A DNA stretch of 64,000 nucleotides from Rhizobium ecuadorense. Lineage in GTDB: Bacteria > Pseudomonadota > Alphaproteobacteria > Rhizobiales > Rhizobiaceae. The stretch lies in contig NZ_LFIO01001065.1 of the NCBI RefSeq assembly GCF_001187535.1, positions 62,001-126,000 of the forward strand, read 5' to 3'. The position numbers and the translations under genes were made by a program. Shown piece after piece: positions 26,622-35,466 of this stretch; positions within the stretch are counted from its first letter, which is position 1, and every line of letters begins with the position of its first letter. The notes under the pieces were generated by a model. That model searched no databases and was not told where the DNA came from. It saw only the letters and a program-made list of their open reading frames with translations.

Positions 26622-27377
26622 GTGAATATTAATTTGTTAATTCAATTGCTTATAATTCTCGAAGAATCTCCAAACCCTCGGGCCGTGGTCACCGAGCTCG
26701 AACAGGTGATCAAAGATTGCGGCTTCGAATATTATGGCCTGCTGCGCCATTTGCCGCAAAATCCAGTGCAGCAGAATCCGGAACCCCGGGCCGCGGCGCT
26801 TGCCGGCCGCTGGCCCGAACAATGGCCGCAAATCTATACCGCGAAAAAATATGTCCTGGTCGATCCGATGGTGCGCTATCTCGTCCACGCGCAGCGGCCT
26901 TTCCGCTGGCGGGAGAGTTTGGCAGCCTTCGGCAAGGATGCGCAGCAGCGCCGTATGGAGCAGATGATGGTCGATGCCTTCGGTCATGGACTGGAAGACG
27001 GTTACATCTTTCCCGTTCACGGACGGAACGGCATTCTCGGCAGCCTCAGTCTCGCCGGCAAACCTGTCGAGCTGTCGCCGGTGGAGATCGCCCTGTTCGA
27101 GGCGGTGGCGCGCAAGAGCTTCTGGCGATTGCTCGAGCTGAAAGACGAGGCGCAGGCGCTGGAAACCGTGCTGCCGGCCGACACGCCGCTGACGCGACGC
27201 GAAATGGAGATCCTGCATTATCTCGCGGAAGGCATGACCTCGATGGAAATCAGCAAGATGCTGAAGATCTCAAACCACACCGTCGACTGGTATATGAACG
27301 GCTTGCAGAACAAGTTGAAGGCGAAAAACCGGCAGCAGGCGGTGGCGCTTGCCTTCCGTCACCGCCTGATAAGTTAA
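26622..27377 (+). CDS. LuxR family regulator with autoinducer-binding domain (no partner synthase nearby)
   Basis: A 251-residue quorum-sensing type transcription factor. The N-terminal autoinducer domain keeps WPQIYTAKKYVLVDPMV (Trp, Tyr, Asp-Pro of the signal pocket) and the aromatic FRWRESL; the C-terminal HTH runs from about residue 187 (LTRREMEILHYLAEGMTSMEISKML). These residues suggest it can still bind an acyl-homoserine lactone. GTG at 26622 is chosen because AGGGG at 26611-26615 stands 6 bp ahead; the ATG at 26589 has no such site. No luxI-type synthase occurs in the window, so it is a solo regulator here. It is divergent from ndvA. Its targets are unknown. Confidence 0.85.
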   Translation: MNINLLIQLLIILEESPNPRAVVTELEQVIKDCGFEYYGLLRHLPQNPVQQNPEPRAAALAGRWPEQWPQIYTAKKYVLVDPMVRYLVHAQRPFRWRESLAAFGKDAQQRRMEQMMVDAFGHGLEDGYIFPVHGRNGILGSLSLAGKPVELSPVEIALFEAVARKSFWRLLELKDEAQALETVLPADTPLTRREMEILHYLAEGMTSMEISKMLKISNHTVDWYMNGLQNKLKAKNRQQAVALAFRHRLIS

Positions 27378-27593
27378 AACACGATACCGAAAGTGTAAGC
27401 GGCGTTCATGCTATCTCTCTGATTTCGATAGGGATTCGGATCTAGGCCGATCTGGCTTGACACCATCTGTCTCAAGAATGGCGAGAAATTGCATTTCGCA
27501 GTCGCAAGAGAAATTGAACTTCCTGTGACAAGAAGTTAAGAATTTCCTTCGCGGGTGCAGCATGCCCGCGTCTGAACGTCTGAGGAGACCGTT

Positions 27594-30500
27594 TTGCCCA
27601 TTTCCAAGATTCTCGTTGCCAACCGCTCCGAAATTGCCATTCGCGTCTTCCGCGCGGCCAACGAGCTTGGAATAAAAACCGTGGCGATCTGGGCAGAAGA
27701 GGACAAGCTGGCTCTGCATCGCTTCAAGGCGGACGAAAGCTATCAGGTCGGCCGCGGGCCGCATCTTGCGCGTGATCTCGGGCCGATCGAGAGCTATCTG
27801 TCGATCGACGAGGTGATCCGCGTCGCCAAGCTTTCGGGCGCCGACGCGATCCATCCTGGTTATGGCCTCTTGTCGGAAAGCCCCGAATTCGTCGATGCCT
27901 GCGACAAGGCCGGCATCATCTTCATCGGTCCGAAGGCCGATACGATGCGCCAGCTCGGCAACAAGGTGGCGGCGCGCAATCTGGCGATCTCCGTCGGTGT
28001 GCCGGTCGTGCCGGCCACCGAACCGCTGCCGGACGATATGGCCGAAGTGGCGAAGATGGCGAAAGAAATCGGTTATCCCGTCATGCTGAAGGCTTCCTGG
28101 GGCGGCGGCGGGCGCGGCATGCGCGCCATCCGCGATCCGAAGGATCTCGCCCGCGAGGTGACCGAGGCCAAGCGCGAGGCGATGGCCGCCTTCGGCAAGG
28201 ACGAGGTCTATCTGGAGAAGCTCGTCGAGCGCGCCCGCCATGTCGAAAGCCAGGTTCTCGGCGATACGCACGGCAATGTCGTGCATCTGTTCGAGCGTGA
28301 CTGCTCCATCCAGCGCCGCAACCAGAAGGTCGTCGAGCGGGCGCCGGCGCCCTATCTTTCCGAGGCGCAGCGCCAGGAACTCGCCGCCTATTCGCTGAAG
28401 ATTGCTGCGGCCACCAACTATATCGGCGCCGGCACCGTCGAATATCTGATGGATGCCGATACCGGCAAATTCTACTTCATCGAGGTCAATCCGCGCATCC
28501 AGGTCGAACATACGGTGACCGAAGTCGTCACCGGCATCGACATCGTCAAGGCGCAGATCCACATCCTCGACGGCGCTGCGATCGGCACGCCGGAATCCGG
28601 CGTTCCCGCGCAGGCCGATATCCGCCTCAACGGCCATGCGCTGCAGTGCCGTATCACCACCGAAGATCCCGAGCACAACTTCATTCCGGATTATGGCCGC
28701 ATCACCGCCTATCGCTCGGCCTCGGGCTTCGGCATCCGGCTTGACGGCGGCACCTCCTATTCCGGCGCCATCATCACCCGCTTTTATGATCCGCTGCTCG
28801 TCAAGGTCACGGCCTGGGCGCCGAACCCGTCCGAGGCCATCAGCCGCATGGACCGGGCGCTGCGCGAGTTCCGTATTCGCGGCGTGGCCACCAACCTGAC
28901 CTTTCTCGAAGCGATCATCGGTCATCCGAAATTCCGCGACAACAGCTACACCACACGCTTCATCGACACGACGCCGGAGCTCTTCCAGCAGGTCAAGCGC
29001 CAGGACCGGGCGACGAAGCTGCTGACCTATCTCGCCGACGTCACCGTCAACGGCCATCCCGAAGCCAAGGACCGGCCGCGGCCGCTGGAAAATGCCGCCC
29101 AGCCGGTGGTGCCCTACTCCAATGGCAACGGGGTGAAAGACGGCACCAAGCAGCTTCTCGACACGCTCGGCCCGAAAAAGTTCGGCGAGTGGATGCGCAA
29201 TGAAAAGCGCGTGCTTCTGACCGATACGACGATGCGCGACGGCCACCAGTCGCTGCTCGCCACCCGCATGCGCACCTATGACATCGCCCGCATCGCCGGC
29301 ACCTATGCGCATGCGCTGCCGAACCTGCTGTCGCTCGAATGCTGGGGCGGCGCGACCTTCGACGTCTCGATGCGCTTCCTGACCGAAGATCCATGGGAGC
29401 GGCTGGCGCTGATCCGCGAGGGCGCGCCGAACCTGCTGCTGCAGATGCTGCTGCGCGGCGCCAACGGCGTCGGCTACACCAATTATCCCGACAATGTCGT
29501 CAAATACTTCGTCCGCCAGGCGGCCCGCGGCGGCATCGATCTCTTCCGCGTCTTCGACTGCCTGAACTGGGTCGAGAACATGCGGGTGTCGATGGACGCC
29601 ATCGCCGAGGAGAACAAGCTCTGCGAGGCGGCGATCTGCTATACAGGCGATATCCTCAATTCGGCCCGCCCGAAATACGACCTGAAATATTATACCGACC
29701 TTGCCGTCGAGCTGGAAAAGGCCGGTGCACACATCATCGCGCTCAAGGATATGGCGGGCCTGCTGAAGCCCGCGGCGGCGAAGGTGCTGTTCAAGGCGCT
29801 GCGCGAGGCGACCAGCCTGCCGATCCATTTCCACACGCATGATACGTCGGGCATTGCAGCGGCAACCGTGCTTGCCGCCGTCGAAGCCGGCGTCGATGCC
29901 GTCGATGCGGCGATGGATGCGCTCTCCGGCAATACCTCGCAGCCCTGTCTCGGCTCGATCGTCGAGGCGCTGCGCGGCTCGGAACGCGATCCGGGCCTCG
30001 ATCCGGAATGGATCCGCCGCATCTCCTTCTACTGGGAAGCGGTGCGCAACCAGTATGCCGCCTTCGAAAGCGATCTGAAGGGGCCGGCATCGGAAGTCTA
30101 TCTCCACGAAATGCCGGGCGGCCAGTTCACCAACCTCAAGGAACAGGCCCGTTCGCTGGGTCTGGAGACCCGCTGGCATCGGGTGGCGCAGGCCTATGCC
30201 GACGCCAACCAGATGTTCGGCGATATCGTCAAGGTGACGCCGTCTTCCAAGGTGGTCGGCGACATGGCGCTGATGATGGTCAGCCAGGACCTGACGGTTG
30301 CCGACGTCGTCAGCCCCGAGCGCGAAGTCTCCTTCCCGGAATCGGTGGTCTCGATGTTGAAGGGCGATCTCGGCCAGCCGCCGTCGGGGTGGCCGGAGGC
30401 GCTGCAGAAGAAGGCGCTGAAGGGCGACAAGCCCTATACCGTGCGTCCCGGCTCGCTGCTGAAGGAAGCCGATCTCGATGCCGAGCGTAAGGTGATCGAG

Positions 30501-31058
30501 ACGAAGCTGGAGCGCGAGGTCAGCGACTTCGAATTCGCTTCCTACCTGATGTATCCGAAGGTCTTCACCGATTTCGCGCTCGCTTCCGATACCTACGGCC
30601 CGGTCTCGGTGCTGCCGACGCCCGCCTATTTCTATGGCCTCGGGGATGGCGAAGAGCTGTTTGCCGATATCGAACGCGGTAAGACACTCGTCATCGTCAA
30701 CCAGGCGATGAGCGCCACCGACAGCCAGGGCATGGTCACCATCTTCTTCGAGCTCAACGGCCAGCCGCGCCGCATCAAGGTGCCGGACCGCGCCCATGGG
30801 GCGACGGGGGCAGCTGTGCGCCGCAAGGCCGAACCCGGCAATGCCGTCCATGTCGGTGCGCCGATGCCTGGTGTCATCTCACGCGTCTTCGTCTCTGCAG
30901 GCCAGGCGGTCAGCGCCGGCGACGTACTCGTCTCGATCGAAGCGATGAAGATGGAAACGGCGCTGCATGCGGAGAAGGACGGCACCATCGCCGAAGTACT
31001 GGTCAAGGCGGGCGATCAGATCGATGCCAAGGACCTGCTCGTCGTCTATGGCGGTTGA
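27594..31058 (+). CDS. pyc: Pyruvate carboxylase
   Basis: Biotin-dependent, tetrameric cytosolic enzyme of 1154 residues that turns pyruvate and bicarbonate into oxaloacetate (anaplerosis). Domains in order: biotin carboxylase (about 1-480, ATP-grasp GGGGRGMRAI and the ERDCSIQRRNQK block), carboxyltransferase (TDTTMRDGHQSLLATR with the metal-site Asp near 549, Lys in ALKDMAG, HFHTHDTSG near 737-745), allosteric linker, and biotin carrier with EAMKMET, biotinylated at Lys1119. Length and lysine position equal those I know for the R. etli enzyme. The start codon is TTG at 27594, preceded by GAGGAG; no in-frame ATG gives a complete BC domain. Confidence 0.98.
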   Translation: MPISKILVANRSEIAIRVFRAANELGIKTVAIWAEEDKLALHRFKADESYQVGRGPHLARDLGPIESYLSIDEVIRVAKLSGADAIHPGYGLLSESPEFVDACDKAGIIFIGPKADTMRQLGNKVAARNLAISVGVPVVPATEPLPDDMAEVAKMAKEIGYPVMLKASWGGGGRGMRAIRDPKDLAREVTEAKREAMAAFGKDEVYLEKLVERARHVESQVLGDTHGNVVHLFERDCSIQRRNQKVVERAPAPYLSEAQRQELAAYSLKIAAATNYIGAGTVEYLMDADTGKFYFIEVNPRIQVEHTVTEVVTGIDIVKAQIHILDGAAIGTPESGVPAQADIRLNGHALQCRITTEDPEHNFIPDYGRITAYRSASGFGIRLDGGTSYSGAIITRFYDPLLVKVTAWAPNPSEAISRMDRALREFRIRGVATNLTFLEAIIGHPKFRDNSYTTRFIDTTPELFQQVKRQDRATKLLTYLADVTVNGHPEAKDRPRPLENAAQPVVPYSNGNGVKDGTKQLLDTLGPKKFGEWMRNEKRVLLTDTTMRDGHQSLLATRMRTYDIARIAGTYAHALPNLLSLECWGGATFDVSMRFLTEDPWERLALIREGAPNLLLQMLLRGANGVGYTNYPDNVVKYFVRQAARGGIDLFRVFDCLNWVENMRVSMDAIAEENKLCEAAICYTGDILNSARPKYDLKYYTDLAVELEKAGAHIIALKDMAGLLKPAAAKVLFKALREATSLPIHFHTHDTSGIAAATVLAAVEAGVDAVDAAMDALSGNTSQPCLGSIVEALRGSERDPGLDPEWIRRISFYWEAVRNQYAAFESDLKGPASEVYLHEMPGGQFTNLKEQARSLGLETRWHRVAQAYADANQMFGDIVKVTPSSKVVGDMALMMVSQDLTVADVVSPEREVSFPESVVSMLKGDLGQPPSGWPEALQKKALKGDKPYTVRPGSLLKEADLDAERKVIETKLEREVSDFEFASYLMYPKVFTDFALASDTYGPVSVLPTPAYFYGLGDGEELFADIERGKTLVIVNQAMSATDSQGMVTIFFELNGQPRRIKVPDRAHGATGAAVRRKAEPGNAVHVGAPMPGVISRVFVSAGQAVSAGDVLVSIEAMKMETALHAEKDGTIAEVLVKAGDQIDAKDLLVVYGG

Positions 31059-31152
31059 GCGAGGGGCGTTCTACTACCAGTGATCTGCAGCCAATCACCC
31101 GATTGTGTATTGATCGGGCTGCCAGAAAGCTGATTTTTTCGCAGCGTTAGCC

Positions 31153-31183
31153 GCCTCCTCGCCTTGCCCGGCGAGGAGGCTTT
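31153..31183 (+). terminator. Rho-independent terminator of pyc
   Basis: An 11-bp perfect stem GCCTCCTCGCC / GGCGAGGAGGC with loop TTGCCC, followed by TTTCTC, 95 bp after the pyc stop. Confidence 0.8.
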
Positions 31184-31240
31184 CTCATAGACTTGCGCTC
31201 CCACCATCCGTCCCCAAGACCAATCAGGAAATCATCCCCC

Positions 31241-31813
31241 ATGAGCAAGCTGAAGATTGCCGTCATTGTCGGCAGCACGCGTATTGGCCGTTTTGCCGAA
31301 CATCCGGCCAAGTGGATCGCCGAACTGGTCGGCGAGCGCTCCGACCTGGAAGTCGAGCTTCTCGATCTTCTCGACTACCCCATGCATTTCTTCGGCGAAG
31401 CGCGCGCCACGACGGCGGAAAGCGATGCCGCAGAGCGCTGGAAGAAGAAGCTGCGCGAATTCGACGGCTTCATATTCACCGTTGCCGAATACAACCATGC
31501 GCCGACGGCCGTGCTGAAGAACGCGATTGATCTCGGCGAATTCATCCAGAAGCCGGTCGGTTTCGTCGGTTACGGCGGCGTCGGCGGTGCCCGTGCGGTC
31601 GAGCAGCTGCGGCTGATCTTCGTGGAAATGAGCGCTGCTTCAGTCAAAACAGGCGTCCATATCGCATTCAGCGAATATCTTGCCGTTCTCAAGGAGGGCA
31701 AGAGACTTGGCGATTACGCCCATCTCAACGAAGCTGCCAAGAACCTGCTCGATCAGATCACATGGTGGGGCAATGCGCTGAAGGCAGCGCGCGCCGTCGC
31801 CACGGCCTCCTGA
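31241..31813 (+). CDS. NAD(P)H-dependent FMN reductase family protein
   Basis: A 190-residue flavodoxin-like oxidoreductase. GSTRIGRFAEHPAKWI near residues 10-25 is the FMN phosphate-binding loop, and FTVAEYNHAPTAVLKNAID near 80-100 is the second flavin contact, both typical of PF03358 (chromate reductase/azoreductase-like) proteins. The physiological acceptor is unknown. The start is ATG 31241, with AGGAA 10 bp upstream; the frame is open to 31193 without a binding site. It converges on an amino-acid ABC operon across a hairpin. Confidence 0.85.
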   Translation: MSKLKIAVIVGSTRIGRFAEHPAKWIAELVGERSDLEVELLDLLDYPMHFFGEARATTAESDAAERWKKKLREFDGFIFTVAEYNHAPTAVLKNAIDLGEFIQKPVGFVGYGGVGGARAVEQLRLIFVEMSAASVKTGVHIAFSEYLAVLKEGKRLGDYAHLNEAAKNLLDQITWWGNALKAARAVATAS

Positions 31814-31824
31814 TTGGCACTCCG

Positions 31825-31856
31825 GCAATGCCGGGATGGCCGCATCCCGGTATTGC
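31825..31856. terminator. Convergent hairpin, 14-bp stem
   Basis: GCAATGCCGGGATG (31825-31838) pairs with CATCCCGGTATTGC (31843-31856) with one G-T wobble around the loop GCCG. It lies between the flavin reductase stop and the stop of the opposing ATPase gene and could serve both directions, though it has no T-tract. Confidence 0.55.
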
Positions 31857-31857
31857 C

Positions 31858-32619
31858 TCAGATATCGTAGGTATGGGCGGCGTTGATCGTCGAGATGAAG
31901 CGCTTGGTGCGTTCGCGTTCCGGCGCGGTGAAGATCGCCCTGGCGCTGCCGGTCTCGACCACGCTGCCGGCTTCCAGAAAGACGACGTCGTTGGCGATCT
32001 TCGAGGCAAGCCGGAGATCATGGGTCGCCATCACCATGGTCGTGCCTTCGCGGGCAAGCTGGCCGAGAACGTCGACCACTTCGGCCGAAAGTTCCGGATC
32101 GAGCGCAGAGGTCGGCTCGTCGCAGAGAAGCACGCGCGGCGACGGCGCCAAGGCGCGCGCGATCGCCACACGCTGCTGCTGACCGCCTGAGAGCGTCGAC
32201 GGCCAGGCGTCGGCCTTGTGGGTCATGCCGACCTTGGTCAATAGCTCCATGGCGCGTTCGCGCGCCTTTTCCCTCGGCCATTTCAGCACCGTCACCAGGC
32301 CCTCCATGACATTCTCGATCGCGGTCTGATGCGGGAAAAGCTGAAAATTCTGGAAGACCATGCCGGTCTGGCGGCGGATTTTCTGGATCGCCTGCCAACT
32401 CGTTCGTTTGCCCGGTGCAAAGGACAGCGTTTCTTCGCTGAGGCGGATCGCGCCTGCTGTCGGGATTTCGAGCAGATTGATGCAGCGCAGCAGCGTGCTC
32501 TTGCCGCCGCCCGAGGGGCCGACCAGCGCGGTGACGCTGCCTTCGGGAATACGGATGCTGATATCCCTAAGGATGACGGCGTCGCCGAAGCGTTTTTCGA
32601 TGTTGGAAAGCTCGATCAT
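31858..32619 (-). CDS. Amino-acid ABC transporter ATP-binding protein (cystine type)
   Basis: Polar amino-acid importer ATPase of 253 residues, HisP/GlnQ/TcyN class. Walker A is GPSGGGKST (Gly in place of the usual Ser), signature LSGGQQQRVAIARAL, Walker B VLLCDEPTSALDPE, and H-loop MATHDL. Its ATG overlaps the permease stop by 4 bp. Substrate inferred from the binding protein of the same operon, which resembles cystine-binding TcyJ/FliY proteins. Confidence 0.88.
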   Translation of the reverse strand: MIELSNIEKRFGDAVILRDISIRIPEGSVTALVGPSGGGKSTLLRCINLLEIPTAGAIRLSEETLSFAPGKRTSWQAIQKIRRQTGMVFQNFQLFPHQTAIENVMEGLVTVLKWPREKARERAMELLTKVGMTHKADAWPSTLSGGQQQRVAIARALAPSPRVLLCDEPTSALDPELSAEVVDVLGQLAREGTTMVMATHDLRLASKIANDVVFLEAGSVVETGSARAIFTAPERERTKRFISTINAAHTYDI

Positions 32620-33296
32620 GCATTGGCCTCCAGCATGCCGCCGTACCGCGCGAAGCGGCGTTCCAGCCGTACCTGCAGCTGCGAGAGGACGGAGCTCAGC
32701 GCAAGATAGAGCAGCGCCGCCTCGATATAGAGGATCAGCGGCTCATAGGTGGTGGCAACGATGCGCTGCGCCGCCTGGAAAAGTTCCGGCACGGTGATGG
32801 CGGCGGCCAGCGATGTATCCTTGACCAGCGAGATGAAGGTGTTCGACAGCGGCGGCACGGCGACGCGGGCGGCCTGCGGCAGGATGGTGCGGCTCATTGC
32901 CTGCCGCCAGCTCATGCCGATCGAATAGGCGGCTTCCCACTGGCCCTTGGGCACCGAGGAGATGACGGCGCGGATGATCTCGGAGCTGTAGGCGCCGATA
33001 TTCAGGGTAAAGCCGATGAGGGCGGCGGGAAAGGCATCGAGCAGGATGCCGATGCTCGGCAGGCCGTAGAAGATCACGAAGAGCTGGACAAGAAGCGGCG
33101 TGCCGCGGATGACCCAGACATAGAAACGGGCGATGGCCGCGACAGGCCCCGGACCGAAAAGCCGGGCAATCGCGGTGATCAGGCCGAGGATCAGGCCGAA
33201 GACGAAGGACAGAAGCGTGAGGGGGATGGTGAAGATCAATCCCGCCCAGAGGAGCGAGGGGAGCGATTCCGCCATCAATTGGAGCCAGTGCGGCAA
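32616..33296 (-). CDS. Amino-acid ABC transporter permease
   Basis: HisM-family permease of 226 residues with about five membrane segments. IRGTPLLVQLFVIFYGLPSIG and the EAA loop GMSWRQAMSRTILPQAARVAVPPLSN are family hallmarks. The frame runs back to 33359, but that part is translated from a palindromic repeat, so I start at TTG 33296, which has GAGGGAA upstream; ATG 33275 is the alternative. It is coupled to the ATPase gene by a 4-bp overlap and lies 164 bp after the binding-protein gene. Confidence 0.85.
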   Translation of the reverse strand: MPHWLQLMAESLPSLLWAGLIFTIPLTLLSFVFGLILGLITAIARLFGPGPVAAIARFYVWVIRGTPLLVQLFVIFYGLPSIGILLDAFPAALIGFTLNIGAYSSEIIRAVISSVPKGQWEAAYSIGMSWRQAMSRTILPQAARVAVPPLSNTFISLVKDTSLAAAITVPELFQAAQRIVATTYEPLILYIEAALLYLALSSVLSQLQVRLERRFARYGGMLEANA

Positions 33297-33332
33297 GGGA
33301 TGTTCCCTCTCGTGGGTTGGTGCGTTCGAGGT

Positions 33333-33376
33333 GTACCCCTCCCCAACCCCTCCCCACAAGGGGGAGGGGCTTGAAT
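33333..33376. repeat. Rhizobial palindromic repeat inside the amino-acid operon
   Basis: CCCCTCCCC (33347-33355) and GGGGAGGGG (33361-33369) form a 9-bp stem around ACAAG, preceded by a second CCCCTCCCC copy. This is the kind of short palindrome repeated across Rhizobium genomes. It lies between the binding-protein and permease genes and would form an mRNA hairpin there. Confidence 0.65.
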
Positions 33377-33460
33377 GCCGCTCCCGACGCTTTTCACTTC
33401 ATCGTTTCATCCGCAGAGAGGCTGATATTTCTGCAGGCGGATGGGGACTTTTTCCGGAGC

Positions 33461-34234
33461 TTACTTCGAAACGTCCTGGCCGAAATACTTGTCGGCGATC
33501 TTCTTGTAGGTGCCGTCGGCCTTGATGTCGGCGAGCGCCTTGTTGATTTCGGCAAGAAGCTCCGGCTCGTTCTTGCGGATGATGACGCCGGAATAGTCGG
33601 CATTTTCCTGCTCGGCGGCGATCTTCACCGGCGCGTCCGGCTTGTGCTTCTTGAAATCGAGGAAGGACAGGCTGTCGTTGATCGTGGCGTCGGCGCGCTT
33701 GGTCAGTACCAGCTGGATCGACTGGTCGAAACCATCGGTGCCGACGAGTTCGGCGCCGGCTTCGGTTGCGATCTTGCCGAAATTGCTGGTCAGCGACTGG
33801 GCGGATTTCTTGCCCTTCAGGTCGGCGAAGGTCTTGATGCTGTCGTCGCCGTCGCGGACGATCAGCACGGCCTTGGAGGCGATATAGGGTTCGGAGAAAT
33901 CATATTTCTGCTTGCGGGCTTCGGTGATGCCGACCTGGTTGATGACGGTGTCGTAGCGCTTGGCGTCGAGACCGGCGATCAGGCCATCCCACTTGCCTTC
34001 GACGAATTCGGCCTTGACGCCGAGCTTGGCGGCGATCGCTTCGCCGATCTCGACGTCGAAGCCGACGAGCTTGCCGCTTTCGTCATGATAGGTGAAGGGC
34101 GCATAGGTGCCCTCGGTGCCGATCTTGAAGACCCCGGCCGATTTGATCGCGGCAAGGTTTTCGCCGGCATGGGCAGGCAGGAGGGCAGCAGCCTGAATGA
34201 GGGCGGCGGCGGCAACGGTTTTCAACCAGTTCAT
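33461..34234 (-). CDS. Amino-acid ABC transporter substrate-binding protein, cystine-type
   Basis: Periplasmic binding protein of 257 residues (SBP family 3). The signal peptide MNWLKTVAAAALIQAAALLPAHA is cleaved after AHA. The core KIGTEGTYAPFTYHDESGKLVGFDVEIGEAIA, then EGKWDGLIAGLDAKRYDTVINQVGIT and YDFSEPYI, resembles L-cystine binders (TcyJ/FliY) more than glutamine or histidine binders. I start at ATG 34234 with AAGGA ahead; the ATG at 34246 puts charged residues before the signal peptide and lacks spacing for a ribosome site. First gene of the operon. Cystine specificity is inference. Confidence 0.85.
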   Translation of the reverse strand: MNWLKTVAAAALIQAAALLPAHAGENLAAIKSAGVFKIGTEGTYAPFTYHDESGKLVGFDVEIGEAIAAKLGVKAEFVEGKWDGLIAGLDAKRYDTVINQVGITEARKQKYDFSEPYIASKAVLIVRDGDDSIKTFADLKGKKSAQSLTSNFGKIATEAGAELVGTDGFDQSIQLVLTKRADATINDSLSFLDFKKHKPDAPVKIAAEQENADYSGVIIRKNEPELLAEINKALADIKADGTYKKIADKYFGQDVSK

Positions 34235-34388
34235 TGTTTTATCCATCCTTGGGAGGTTGTCATCGGATGAGGGATAGTTCGCAGAAATTTAGGGCGCCGG
34301 AAGCGTAAAAAACTGCGAATAAAAGCAGCAACTGCAAATATTTTTCTCAAGCGGCCGGTTGAGCGGTGAATCTAGAAAGAAACAGGCA

Positions 34389-35258
34389 TCACGCCGTGAT
34401 GCGGCGGCGCAGTCTCTCGCTGACGATGATAATCAGTCCGGCAGCGAGGATCATGGCCGCGCCGAATACGACATTGGGCGTGGGGATATCGGCCCATTTC
34501 AGATAACCCAGGAGGAAAGCCCAGACGAGGGATGTATATTCGAATGGTGCAAGCACGGAGACCGGCGCCTGCCGCATGCCCTCGAAGAGAGCGAACTGCG
34601 CGCAGCCGGCGACGACGCCGGTGGCGATGAGAAGCGCCAGCTGCGTCGTATCGGGGGTCTTCCAGGTGTAGAGAACGGCAAGGCCGGTCATGACAAGGAA
34701 AAAGACGTTGGAGACAACAAGCTGGACGATGGTCTTCTCGTGCAGCGAGGTCTTGCGCAGCAGCACCATGGCGCTGGCCCAGAGGACGGCCGCCTGCAGG
34801 GCCAGATAGACCGGCCAGGAGATGGTGAGGCCGATAGGGTTGCAGGCAATGAGCACGCCGACGAAGCCGACGCCGACGGCAAGCCAGCGCGCCGGGGTGA
34901 CGTCTTCCTTCAGGATGAACCATGCAAGCACGGTGCCGACGACGGGTGCCGCGTAATAGAGCGTGGTCACCTCGGCAAGCTGCAGCCGGCTTGCGGCGGA
35001 ATAATAGGAAAGCCAGGCACAGAGAAGAAGGATGCTGCGGGCGATCATCGGCTTGATGATCGGCGATGTCATCGTCTGGCGGACAAGCTCGCCGCGGCCA
35101 AAGGCGAGACAGCCGACGAAGATGGTGAGACTGCGGAAAAACAGGATCTGCCAGACCGGAATGCTCGAGGTCAGGATCTTGATGATCGCGTCATGGAAGG
35201 TGAACGCCATATAGGCGGCGCTCGTGAGCAGGATGCCCAGGCTGACGGAGTTTTTCAC
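34389..35258 (-). CDS. DMT-family (EamA) permease
   Basis: A 289-residue membrane protein with ten hydrophobic helices in two EamA repeats (residues 5-135 and 150-280), the drug/metabolite transporter pattern. RSILLLCAWLSYYSAASRLQLAEVTTLYYAAPVVGTVLAWFIL-like sequence covers the end of the first repeat. The start is GTG at 35258 with only a weak ribosome site, so it may be slightly off. The transported compound is unknown. It is divergent from a DeoR-type regulator, whose putative operators lie between the two genes. Confidence 0.8.
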   Translation of the reverse strand: MKNSVSLGILLTSAAYMAFTFHDAIIKILTSSIPVWQILFFRSLTIFVGCLAFGRGELVRQTMTSPIIKPMIARSILLLCAWLSYYSAASRLQLAEVTTLYYAAPVVGTVLAWFILKEDVTPARWLAVGVGFVGVLIACNPIGLTISWPVYLALQAAVLWASAMVLLRKTSLHEKTIVQLVVSNVFFLVMTGLAVLYTWKTPDTTQLALLIATGVVAGCAQFALFEGMRQAPVSVLAPFEYTSLVWAFLLGYLKWADIPTPNVVFGAAMILAAGLIIIVSERLRRRITA

Positions 35259-35381
35259 GGGAACACCAGGTGGCGGAATGCCGACGGGAAGCGGGGAATG
35301 GTCGATCGATATTCCCGGCCTCTTGACCGGTCAATAGGTGATCTTTCGCTCTGGTGGTGGAGCTTTGTTTCAAAACGTCAG

Positions 35382-35436
35382 GAAACGTGTGTTTGTGCAT
35401 ATTGCGCGCCTGATCATAAGTGTTTATGCACGTTTC
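35382..35436. promoter_or_regulatory. Candidate DeoR-family operator: direct repeats inside an inverted repeat
   Basis: GTGTTTGTGCAT at 35389-35400 and GTGTTTATGCAC at 35420-35431 repeat with a 31-bp period (three helical turns). The outer GAAACGTG (35382-35389) and CACGTTTC (35429-35436) are perfect 8-bp inverted repeats. This lies 31 bp before the regulator ATG, a natural place for autoregulation. Confidence 0.5.
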
Positions 35437-35466
35437 AGGTTTTGAGAGAGATGATCCGGTAGAAAC

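Noticed and set aside
27411..30851. 1146-codon minus-strand open frame over pyc
   Set aside because: Exact antisense of an unmistakable pyruvate carboxylase; His/Asp/Arg-rich composition typical of shadow frames.
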